Made by a program: the position numbers and the translations under genes | Part shown: in pieces, positions 35,240 through 47,500 of the stretch | How positions within the stretch are numbered: position 1 is the first letter of the stretch | Layout: the number at the start of each line of letters is the position of its first letter | Notes under the pieces: generated by a model | Seen by the model: only the letters and a program-made list of their open reading frames with translations | The model's database searches: none | What the model was told of the DNA's origin: nothing | Origin: Acidobacteriota bacterium | Lineage (GTDB): Bacteria > Acidobacteriota > Thermoanaerobaculia > Thermoanaerobaculales > Thermoanaerobaculaceae | Assembly (NCBI GenBank): GCA_016213675.1 | Contig: JACQZW010000006.1 | Coordinates: 1-64,000, forward strand | Reading direction: 5' to 3' | DNA length: 64,000 nucleotides

Positions 35240-35264
35240 CGGTTCACGTTTGCACCGTGAACCG
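35240..35264. promoter_or_regulatory. 9-bp inverted repeat just past the nifJ promoter
   Basis: CGGTTCACG-TTTGCAC-CGTGAACCG, perfect arms, starting 13 bp after the -10, so near the transcription start. Could be an operator or a 5'-leader hairpin. Confidence 0.55.
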
Positions 35265-35330
35265 CCGCCGGCAGCTCCCCCCGCTTGCCACAACACGGCC
35301 GCGGAGCGCGCTCAGCGAAGGAGGAACGTC

Positions 35331-38936
<3,606 letters not shown>

Positions 38937-38948
38937 AAGGGGGAGACC

Positions 38949-39947
38949 ATGGACCTTTCCACCACGTACCTCGGCTTCAAGCTCCCGCACCCGGTGATGC
39001 CGGGCGCCTCGCCGCTGGTCGACGACCTCGACACCGTCAAGCGCCTCGAGGACGCGGGCGCCGCGGCGATCGTCATGCACTCACTGTTCGAGGAGCAGAT
39101 CGCCCAGGAGCAGCTCGGCCACCTGATGGACGTCGAGATGCACGAGGACGCCTTCGCCGAGGCGCTGTCGTACTTTCCCCGCCCCGAGGAGTACGCGCTC
39201 GGGCCGGACCGCTACCTCGACCACCTGCGTAAGATCAAGGCGGCGGTGAAGATCCCGGTCATCGCCTCGCTCAACGGGGTGACCCCGTCCGGGTGGCTCG
39301 ACTACGCCAAGCAGATCGAGCAGGCCGGCGCCGACGCCCTCGAGCTCAACACCTACTACCTGGCGACCAACACCTGGGAGTCCGGCGCCGTCGTCGAGAA
39401 GCGCACCCTCGACATGGTCAAGGTGGTCAAGAAGAACGTGAAGATCCCGGTGGCCGTCAAGCTGTCGCCGTACTTCTCGTCGCTCGCCAACTTCGCCCAC
39501 GAGGTCGACGAGGCCGGCGCCGACGGCCTCGTGCTGTTCAACCGCTTCTACCAGCCGGACATCGACGTCGAGGAGCTGGAGGTAAAGTCGCGCCTGCAGC
39601 TCTCCCACTCCCCCACCGTGCTGCTCCGCCTGCGCTGGCTGGCAATCCTCTCCGGCAAGGTCAAGGGGTCGCTCGCCTGCTCCGGCGGCATCCACACCCC
39701 GATCGACGCCCTCAAGGCGGTGATGGCCGGCGCCCACGCGGTGCAGATGGTGTCCGAGCTGCTCGAAAACGGCCCCGAGAAGATCAAGACCGTCGTCGAC
39801 GGCCTCGCGCAGTGGCTCGAGGAGCACGAGTACGAGTCGCTCGCCCAGGCCCACGGCTCGATGAGCCTCGAGAAGTCGCCGAACCCCGCCGCCTTCGAGC
39901 GCGCCAACTACATGAAGGTCCTGCAGAGCTGGCGGGCCAACCGCTAG
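38949..39947 (+). CDS. dihydroorotate dehydrogenase-like flavoprotein
   Basis: 332-aa TIM barrel of the DHOD family: LPHPVMPGASPL at the N-terminus, PVIASLNG, ADALELN, KIPVAVKLSPYF and a GIHTPIDALKAVMAGAHAVQM phosphate-binding end typical of FMN enzymes. It starts 12 bp after nifJ with GGGGGAG upstream, hence one operon. Proteins of this kind frequently follow single-chain PFOR genes and are probably not pyrimidine enzymes; they may pass electrons to or from the PFOR/ferredoxin pool. The true substrate is unknown. Confidence 0.88.
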   Translation: MDLSTTYLGFKLPHPVMPGASPLVDDLDTVKRLEDAGAAAIVMHSLFEEQIAQEQLGHLMDVEMHEDAFAEALSYFPRPEEYALGPDRYLDHLRKIKAAVKIPVIASLNGVTPSGWLDYAKQIEQAGADALELNTYYLATNTWESGAVVEKRTLDMVKVVKKNVKIPVAVKLSPYFSSLANFAHEVDEAGADGLVLFNRFYQPDIDVEELEVKSRLQLSHSPTVLLRLRWLAILSGKVKGSLACSGGIHTPIDALKAVMAGAHAVQMVSELLENGPEKIKTVVDGLAQWLEEHEYESLAQAHGSMSLEKSPNPAAFERANYMKVLQSWRANR

Positions 39948-39975
39948 CCTCGCCGCAGCCGTTCGCAGTCGAACC

Positions 39976-40004
39976 GAGGGCGGGCCACACGGCCCGCCCT
40001 CTTC
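39976..40004 (+). terminator. intrinsic terminator of the nifJ operon
   Basis: GAGGGCGGGCC-ACAC-GGCCCGCCCTC with eleven perfect base pairs, followed by only two T's. 28 bp after the stop codon. Confidence 0.75.
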
Positions 40005-40338
40005 ACGCCAGAGGACGCGCGGGCGCGCGCCAGGTGGTGCAGGTCCGCTCCTCCGTGGCGGCCGGCCGCGGCTGGCAGCGTGCGCAGGGGCCGGGAGCAG
40101 GGCGACGCCGGCCGGTGCGGCTGGGCCGCAGGGGCGCGGGGACGAGGGCAGACGGGGCCGCCCTCGTCCCCGCGGTGGTCAAGGGGCCGGCCAAGGCCGT
40201 GGGGAACGGCCCACGTCCGGCGACGCGCGACGGACGTGGCGCTTGGGGACCCTGTTCAGGGCTCGCTGCAACCTCCTTGCATGGGACCTGGTTCGCGCAC
40301 CCGGCACGCGCCACCCCGACGGGGTCTGGGGTTCTTGC
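40005..40338. other. long GC-rich intergenic stretch
   Basis: No gene that I can support; open frames here have no family features. The promoter of the kinase gene lies at its end. Confidence 0.4.
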
Positions 40339-40367
40339 TTGACGGGGCACTGGCCTGCGTCGAGAAT
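40339..40367 (+). promoter_or_regulatory. putative promoter of the hybrid kinase gene
   Basis: TTGACG (40339-40344), 17-bp spacer, GAGAAT (40362-40367). Transcription would begin at about 40374, almost on the ATG at 40375. Confidence 0.4.
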
Positions 40368-40374
40368 GGCGCCG

Positions 40375-42711
40375 ATGCCCGGCGACGCCCCACGAGTGAC
40401 CGGGGCTGGCGAGAGTCCGGCGGTCGGCTCGCTTCAGTCCGAAGACCCCTCGGTGGGCCGTCCCGGCCTGTGGCGTTGGGGGATCCCGGTGACCGGGGTC
40501 GTCCTCGCGGTGGCCGCGTCGGGGGTGCTGCTGGTCGTGCCGCCGGTGCGGACTGTTGCGGTCGTCGCGATCCCCGAGCTTCCGCTCGGGATCCCCACCG
40601 ACCCCGGGTCGATCTTCACCTACTACCCCACCGCCACCCTCGAGGTTCGTGAGGAGGCCGCCGGCGCGCCGGGCGAACCTCAGCGGTTCCTGCGCTGCCG
40701 GCTGCCGGCGATCCAGGGCTGGGCCGGCTTCGGCCTCGTCAGCGGGAGCTCCCCGGCGCCGGGCGCCACGCTGAAGATCCGCTGGCGCGGTGCCGGCGCC
40801 GCGCACAGTGTCCAGATCGACGTGCAGGAACGGGGCGCTGGCGAAGGCGCCGCACCCGGCGAGGTGTTCTCGGCCGTCCTCCCGTTCCAAACCGGGCGCT
40901 GGATGACCACCCCGCTGCGGCTGGCCGACATCCCGCGCAACCAGAACTACCAGCCGGACCCGGGCGTCAGCAACGGCGTCCTCGACGTCGATCGCCTCGG
41001 GACCGTCGCCTTCACGTTCCCCCCCGGCTCGGACCTGACCATGGACATCGCCGACCTCCGCTTCGACTGGCCGAGCGGGAGGTGGACGGCGTTCGCGGCG
41101 CTCGCCACGGCACTGTTCTTCGTCCTGCTCGCGCAGGTGGCCCAGCTCCGGGCCCGCGGGGCGCGGGCCGAGCGGACGTTGAGGACCTCGGCGGCCGACT
41201 ACCAGACGCTGTTCAACGCCGTCAACGAGGGCATCTGGGCGCTGGACCCGGAGACCCGCGCCACGCTCGAGGTCAATGAGGCCGGCTGCGTCATGCTCGG
41301 GCTGTCGCGCGACGAGATCGTCGGCTCGCCGCTGCCGGGACTCCTGCAAGCGGCCGATCCCGACGCCCCGGACACCCTCGAGCAGTGCCTCACCGCCCCC
41401 GCCCACGATGTCGAGTGCCGCTTGAGGAGGCCAGACGGGCGGCTCATCTGGGCCGCGGTCGAAACGACGCTCACGACAATCGGCGCGTTCCCGCGCCTGC
41501 TCGTGGTCATGCGCGACATCCACGACCGGAAGGAGGCCGAGCGCGAGAGCCTCAAGCTGGAGCAGCGCCTCGCGCAATCGGAGAAGCTTGAGGCGCTGGG
41601 GCAGCTCGCCGGTGGGATCGCGCACGACTTCAACAACGTCCTGACCGGCATCACCCTCGCCGCCGAGGTCGCCGGGCTCCGGCAGCGGACCGGCTCGTCG
41701 ATGGCAGCCGAGGTCGCCCAGATCAAGGACCTGGCGAAGCGAGGCAGCGCCCTGACACAACAGATGTTGACCTTCAGCCGCCACCAGCCGGTCAACCCCG
41801 TGCCTCTCCGGCTCGGCGCCTTGATCGAGCATGCGTTGTCGATGCTGCGCCGGCTCATCGGCGAGGACGTGACGCTGACATTCGAGGCTCGCACCGAGCG
41901 CGACACGATCCACGCGGACCGCGGCCAGATCGAGCAGGTGCTCGTCAACCTCGTGGTCAACGCGCGGGACGCGATGCCCGACGGCGGCGTCGTGAGCATC
42001 TCGGTCCGGGCGGTGCAGGCCGGCGAGGAGCCCGCTCTCGCCCTCCCCCCAGGCGAGTGGGCGGTCCTCGAGGTGCGGGACACCGGGCACGGAATGGACG
42101 AGGCCACGCGCGAGCGCGCCTTCGAGCCGTTCTTCACGACGAAGGCGACGGGCAAGGGCACGGGCCTCGGGCTGGCGACCGTGTACGGCATCGCCAGGAA
42201 GCACTCCGCCACGATCTCTGTCGACAGCGCGCCCGGGAGCGGAACCACCTTCAGCATGGCCTTTCCGTTCGCGACGGGCCAGGTCACGGAGAGCGGCGCT
42301 CCCGAAGCTGCGAGCGCCGCCGCACCCCAGGGCACGGAGCTCCTGCTCGTCGTCGAGGACCACGAGGAGGTGCGCCGCCTCCTGGTCGCGAGCCTGGACC
42401 GCCTCGGCTACCGCACCCTCTCGGCCGACTGCCCGCAACAGGCGGAGGCCCTCTATCGCGCCCACCGCGACGAGGTGGCCTTGCTGTTGAGCGACGTGGT
42501 GATGCCCGGCGAGACCGGACCGCAACTCTACTGGCGCCTCGCGGGAGAGAACCCGGGCCTGAAGGTGATCTTCATGTCGGGGTACGCGGACGACCGGTCA
42601 GGGTGCGCCGAGGCGGTGCGCGACGGGCTGCCCTTCATCCAGAAGCCGTTCGACCCCGCCGTCCTCGGACGCCTCATCCGCGACACGCTGGACGGCGCCC
42701 GGCCGGCCTGA
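40375..42711 (+). CDS. hybrid sensor histidine kinase/response regulator
   Basis: 778 aa from ATG at 40375 (in-frame ATG at 40366 also possible, but overlaps the predicted -10). Membrane helix near residue 33-52 (WGIPVTGVVLAVAASGVLLVVP), an extracytoplasmic domain of about 190 residues, a second helix near 240-262 (FAALATALFFVLLAQVAQL), then PAS (YQTLFNAVNEGIWALD), HisKA with phospho-His in GGIAHDFNNVLTGI, HATPase (NLVVNARDAM, DTGHGMD, GTGLGLATVYG) and a receiver domain (phospho-Asp in LLSDVVMPGETG). Layout of the NtrB-type hybrid kinases; the signal is unknown and no cognate regulator is beside it. Confidence 0.92.
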   Translation: MPGDAPRVTGAGESPAVGSLQSEDPSVGRPGLWRWGIPVTGVVLAVAASGVLLVVPPVRTVAVVAIPELPLGIPTDPGSIFTYYPTATLEVREEAAGAPGEPQRFLRCRLPAIQGWAGFGLVSGSSPAPGATLKIRWRGAGAAHSVQIDVQERGAGEGAAPGEVFSAVLPFQTGRWMTTPLRLADIPRNQNYQPDPGVSNGVLDVDRLGTVAFTFPPGSDLTMDIADLRFDWPSGRWTAFAALATALFFVLLAQVAQLRARGARAERTLRTSAADYQTLFNAVNEGIWALDPETRATLEVNEAGCVMLGLSRDEIVGSPLPGLLQAADPDAPDTLEQCLTAPAHDVECRLRRPDGRLIWAAVETTLTTIGAFPRLLVVMRDIHDRKEAERESLKLEQRLAQSEKLEALGQLAGGIAHDFNNVLTGITLAAEVAGLRQRTGSSMAAEVAQIKDLAKRGSALTQQMLTFSRHQPVNPVPLRLGALIEHALSMLRRLIGEDVTLTFEARTERDTIHADRGQIEQVLVNLVVNARDAMPDGGVVSISVRAVQAGEEPALALPPGEWAVLEVRDTGHGMDEATRERAFEPFFTTKATGKGTGLGLATVYGIARKHSATISVDSAPGSGTTFSMAFPFATGQVTESGAPEAASAAAPQGTELLLVVEDHEEVRRLLVASLDRLGYRTLSADCPQQAEALYRAHRDEVALLLSDVVMPGETGPQLYWRLAGENPGLKVIFMSGYADDRSGCAEAVRDGLPFIQKPFDPAVLGRLIRDTLDGARPA

Positions 42712-42775
42712 ACGCCGTCAGCGGACATGCAGGCGCCACGGGGTGGGAGCCGGCCGCGACACCGGCGTCAGGTCG

Positions 42776-43264
42776 TCAGTCGAACAGCCGGCGGGGCGGC
42801 GCCTGGTCCGGGCCCACCCGGCCCACCTCGATGTCGGCGACGAAGTAGTTCTCGCCGCGCATCGGGGCGCCCGCCATCCGGCGCAGCATGGCGAGCTGCC
42901 CGACGTGGGTGAGGGCGTCCGCGATCGGGCCCTGGAAAAGCTTCTCGACGGGAACCGCGAGCGGCTCCGCCGACGCGAGACAGGCATCGAAGCGGGTCAA
43001 GGCGGCGAAGAACCGGTCGACCTCCTGCTCCCACGGGAGGGGCGCCGAGTCGTGCCACGTGGGCCGACCCTCGGCGATGGCGAGCGCCCAGTCGAAGAGA
43101 TCGCCGACGTGGGCGAGGATCTGGACGGGCGTGCGGGCACCGGTCGAGGATACGAACGCGGCGAACTCGGCCGGAACGTCGCGGACCGCCTTGCCGCCGC
43201 GATACGCGAGGGTGGCGACGGCGTGCCGCAGCATGTGCCGCGCGGTGTCGGGAGTGTCGGGCAT
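42776..43264 (-). CDS. DinB-like four-helix protein
   Basis: 162 aa, DinB/YfiT-like putative metalloenzyme fold. Conserved His are seen in ILAHVGDLFDWAL (about residue 51) and DALTHVGQLAMLRRMAG (about residue 118), the two positions that bind metal in this family; a further His near the N-terminus may complete the site. Related enzymes are thiol-dependent transferases (for example bacillithiol or mycothiol S-transferases). GGAGGTGAG precedes the ATG. Convergent with the hybrid kinase. Confidence 0.8.
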   Translation of the reverse strand: MPDTPDTARHMLRHAVATLAYRGGKAVRDVPAEFAAFVSSTGARTPVQILAHVGDLFDWALAIAEGRPTWHDSAPLPWEQEVDRFFAALTRFDACLASAEPLAVPVEKLFQGPIADALTHVGQLAMLRRMAGAPMRGENYFVADIEVGRVGPDQAPPRRLFD

Positions 43265-43356
43265 CTCACCTCCGGGGCGCTCTGGTCGCGCAACGATCCG
43301 CGCGTCGCCCGGAGCCCCGGAAGGAGTCTATGACATCGTGCCAGGAAGCCGGCCAT

Positions 43357-43403
43357 GCAGGCGCGACGGGCAAAGAGCCGGCCGCCCGGCGGGCGGCCGC
43401 TAC
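43357..43403 (+). repeat. 47-bp direct repeat, left copy
   Basis: About 43 of 47 bases match 44393-44439, the last 26 exactly (CCGGCCGCCCGGCGGGCGG...). The pair flanks the cation efflux gene in direct orientation. A short partial relative is near 42727. Confidence 0.85.
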
Positions 43404-43408
43404 ACCGT

Positions 43409-44326
43409 CTAGCTGATCTCGATGTCGTTCTGCGAGATCTCGTCGTCAACCGGCTCGAGGTGAGTCGTGACCACCGCATCGCCGAGGGCGGTCCTGATGT
43501 CGCGCTCGAGGTCCTCGGCGAGGTGGTGGGCGTCGTGGACCGACAGTGCGCCCGGCACCAGCACGTGGACCGACACGAAGCGGCGCGCCGCGGCCTGGCG
43601 CGTGCGCAAGGCGTGGAACTCGACGCCCTGCAGACGGTAGCGCGCGAGGACGCCTTCGACCACCTGCTGCTCGGCCGGCGGCAGCGACGCGTCCATCAGG
43701 CCGGCGACCGAGCGGCGGACGAATCGGACGCCGGTCCAGACGATGTTCGCCGCCACCACAAGGGCGACGATCGGGTCGAGGGCGTTCCAGCCGGTGAGGG
43801 CGACCACACCGACGCCGACGATGACGCCCACCGAGGTCCACACGTCGGTGAGCAGGTGCTGGCCGTCGGCCTCCAACGTGATGGAGTTCTGCCGCTTCCC
43901 GACCTTCACCAGGGCAAGTCCGACGACGAGGTTGATCACCGATGCGCCGGCCGACACGGCCAGGCCCAGCCCGACCTGGCCGAGGGGGTGGGGGTCGAAG
44001 AGGCGCTCGACCGCGGTGGTCGCGATCGCTGCCGCGGCAATGAGGATCAACAGTCCCTCGACGCCGCTCGCGAAGTACTCGGCCTTGCTGTGGCCGAAGG
44101 CGTGATCCTCGTCCGCCGGCCGGGCGGCGATCGTCAGCATCGCCAGGGCCATCACGGCGCCGGCCAGGTTGACGCCGGACTCGACCGCGTCCGAGAGCAG
44201 GCCGACGGAGTCGGTCAGCAGGTAGGCGCTGACCTTCAGGGCGATGGTCGCGAGTGCCGCCCCGATCGACAGCCAGGCGTAGCGAGCGAGCGACGCGCGG
44301 CCGGCAACCCCGTCCTGTTCAGTCAC
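43409..44326 (-). CDS. cation diffusion facilitator (CDF) metal exporter
   Basis: 305 aa, GTG start with GGGGGAT upstream. Six membrane helices in the first 210 residues; metal site motifs [13 protein letters not shown] (helix 2), [11 protein letters not shown] loop and [12 protein letters not shown] (helix 5, HxxxD, Zn-type). The C-terminal cytoplasmic domain (about 215-305) has the His-rich [17 protein letters not shown] of CDF proteins. It exports Zn2+, Fe2+ or similar by proton antiport; FieF-like. Flanked by 47-bp direct repeats. Confidence 0.9.
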   Translation of the reverse strand: MTEQDGVAGRASLARYAWLSIGAALATIALKVSAYLLTDSVGLLSDAVESGVNLAGAVMALAMLTIAARPADEDHAFGHSKAEYFASGVEGLLILIAAAAIATTAVERLFDPHPLGQVGLGLAVSAGASVINLVVGLALVKVGKRQNSITLEADGQHLLTDVWTSVGVIVGVGVVALTGWNALDPIVALVVAANIVWTGVRFVRRSVAGLMDASLPPAEQQVVEGVLARYRLQGVEFHALRTRQAAARRFVSVHVLVPGALSVHDAHHLAEDLERDIRTALGDAVVTTHLEPVDDEISQNDIEIS

Positions 44327-44392
44327 GTCTCGATTATCCCCCACCCCAGCGAGACAGGCGCGGCGGGCAGGGCGTCGGCCGTCACCGGGCCC

Positions 44393-44439
44393 GTAGGCGC
44401 GGCGGGCGAGAGACCGGCCGCCCGGCGGGCGGCCGCTAC
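44393..44439 (+). repeat. 47-bp direct repeat, right copy
   Basis: Direct copy of 43357-43403, identical over its final 26 bases; lies 66 bp upstream of the CDF start codon. Confidence 0.85.
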
Positions 44440-44498
44440 GTTGGGGGTGTCGCACCTGCCGGCCCGGCGAGGGCGGCCGCGAGGGCCGCCCCTACGAC

Positions 44499-44522
44499 AG
44501 ACCCGGGACCCGGGACCCGTTC
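44499..44522. repeat. GGGACCC-type simple repeat
   Basis: ACCCGGGACCCGGGACCC directly after the efflux operon stop. Related tracts are at 28780-28805, 45794-45842 (inside the coding frame) and 62828-62862. Confidence 0.7.
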
Positions 44523-44525
44523 TAT

Positions 44526-47500
44526 CTAGCTCGCCCCGAGCGTCCCTTGCACCCACTCGAGGTTGACCAGGGCCACGAGGTAGTCGCGCTGGGCGCGGGC
44601 GAGCGCGCCTTGCGCCTGCAGGGCGGCGAGGTTGGCGTCGTCGACGTCGAGCTTGGTCTTCACCCCGTACTCGAACCCCTTCTCGGCCATGTAAAGCAGC
44701 TTCTCCGCCTGCGCCACGGTGCCCGCCAGGGCACCGACGATCTCGCGCGCCTCCCGGACCGCGTCGACCGCGACGCGCGCCTCGACCGAGATGCCGTCCT
44801 TGAGCTTCGCCTCGCCGATCTCCACGGTCCTGAGGTCGCTCTTCGCCGCCGCGACCTGGGCCCGGGTCTTCAGCCCGTCGAAGACCGGGAACGAGAGGTA
44901 GACGCCTGCGTTCCACGTGTTGCCATCGGAACCGAGGTAGTCGGTGGTGATGTCCCTCCAGCCGTACGCGGCGCGCAGGTCGAGGCGGGGCCGGTCGCCG
45001 GCGCCCCGGATCTTCACCACCTCGGCCGCGACCTTCTTCTGGTTGTCGATCTCGGACAGCTCGGGCCGGTTCTCCAGCGCCCGGGCGAGGACGTCCTGGT
45101 AGATCGGCTGCCCGCCGAGCGCCGCCGTCAGCGTGCCGGTGACGTCCACCTCGCGGGCGTCCTCGGCGAGGAGGTAGCGCAGCCGTTCGCGCGCGTTGAC
45201 TACCGCGTTCTCGGTGCGGATCACGTCGGGACGGGCGTTGTCGACCGCCACCCGGGCCGACAGCACGTCGTAGTCGGTGGCGGTCCCGAGCGTCTGCCTG
45301 CGCTCCGCCTCGTCGAGATGGCGCTGCTTCTGCTCGAGGTTCTGCCGGGCGATGGCGACGAACTCCTTGGCGAGGAGCACGTCGTAGAACGCCGTGGTGA
45401 CGTCGCGCTGGACCTCCTGGCGGAAGCGGCGGAGCTGGTCGTCGCCCGTCGCGAGGGCGTACTTCGCCCCGCGGATCGCCGCGCCCACCTGCCCCCAGGT
45501 GAAGAGGGCCTGCGACAGCCCGACCTGGGCAGTCTGCAGGTCCTGGGTGAAGGCGAAGATCGAGCCGAACTCGGGCGGGATGTCCTTGAAGAATTTCCGC
45601 TGGCTCTCGTCGTGGACGCGCTGTACCGAGGCGTCGAGGGAGAGGTGCGGGAAGGCGGCGGCGCGCTCCTCGACGTAGCGGGCGCGCAGCCAGTTCTGGT
45701 ACTCCTGAGCCTTCTGGATGTCGCGGTTGCGCTCGGCTGCCATGGCCAGCGCGTCGTCCAGGGTCAGGACCAACGGCCCTTGGGCCGCGGTCACGGGTCC
45801 CGGGTCCTGAGTCCCGGGTCCCGGATCCTGGGTCCCGAGTCCGGCGGAGGCGACGACGGGCTCCGGAGACTGCGCGATGGCCGGGATCGCGAAGAGCGAC
45901 ACAGCAAGTGAGACGATCAGGACGGCGGCGACGCCCTTCGCGGCCTCGTGGGCCTCGAACTGCGAGCCGGCCATCCGCCGGTGCAGCCACGTCGCGAAGT
46001 CGTCGAGGAACGAGTAGACGACCGGCACGACGATCAGCGTCAGCAGCGTCGAGGTGATCAGGCCGCCGACCACGGCGCGGGCCATCGGGGCGCGCATCTC
46101 GGCGCCCTGACCGAGCGCGAGGGCGAGCGGCAACATGCCGAAGATCATCGCCGCGGTGGTCATCATGATCGGCCGCAGCCGGGTGCGACCGGCGGTGACC
46201 AGGGCGGTGCGACGGTCCATGCCGCGCCCACGCAGCACCTTGGTGAAGTCCACGAGCAGGATGGCGTTCTTGGTCACCAGGCCCATGAGCAGGATCAGCC
46301 CGATCTGCGACATGATGTTCAAGGTGTCGCCGGTGAGCACCAGCATCCCGGCCATGCCGACGATCGACAGCGGCAGCGAGAGCATGATCGCCAGCGGGTC
46401 GATGAACGACTCGAATTGCGCCGCCAGGATGAGGTAGACGAAGACCACGGCGAGGATGAGCGCCTCGCCCAGGTAGCCGAACGACTCCGCCATCATCTCG
46501 GTGTCGCCGGCCATGACCGCCGAGTAGCCGGGGGCGAGCTTGACGCGCTGCGCGGCCACCATCGCCTTCTCGGCGGCGGTCCCGAGCGGGAGCTTGTCGA
46601 GGTTGGCGGAGAGGACGACCTGGCGCCGCATGTCGCGGCGGTTGATCTCCGCCGGCGACGTGGTCCGCTCGACCGTGATCAGGTCGGCCAGCGGCACCAG
46701 CGACACGCCGTCCGGACCGGGGACCGAGATTCGCAGGTCGCCGACCTGGTTGATGTCCTGCCGCAGGTCGAGGGGCAGGCGGACGCGGACGTTGACGGCC
46801 TCGCCGGTCTCGTCCTCGTAGGTCGAGACGGCCTGGCCGCCGACCAGCGCCCCCACCGTCGAAGTGATGGCGCTGGTGCCGAGGCCGGTGGCTGCGGCGC
46901 GCTCGCGGTCCACGACGATGCGGTACTCGGGCAGGTCGAGCTCGAGCGTCGCCTCGACGTCGGTGATGCCCGGGATCGTGTACAGCTCCTGCTTGATCGC
47001 CGCCGCGTACTCCTTCAGCTTGGGGATCTCCTCGCCGCGGACGTTGAGCTGGAACGGCTTCTCCCAGGCGTCGGGGTCGTCCTGCACCGACAGGATCAGG
47101 CCCGGGATCTTCTCGAGCCGCGCCCGGACCGCCGTCACCAGCTCGCCCTGGCTGCGTTCCCGCTCGCTCTTCTCCTTGAGCTTGATGTAGATCATCGCGT
47201 CGCGCACGGTATCGTTGTCGCCGGCGCCGATGGTCGCGTAGGTGTGCGCGATCTCCGGGACCTCCTTCTTCATCGCGTCGAGCACCTCGATCATCCGCGA
47301 GCGGGTCTCGACGATCGAGGCATCGGGCGCGCTCTTGAACTTGACGACGAACTCGCCGCGGTCGAACGCCGGGAAGAACTCGGACTGCAGCAGGCCCATC
47401 ACGAAGATGCCGCCGACGAACGCCAGCGTCGCCAGGCCGACGACCGCGCCGCGGTGGTCGAGCGCCCAGCCGATCAGGCGCTTGTAGAGGTCGGCGGTGC

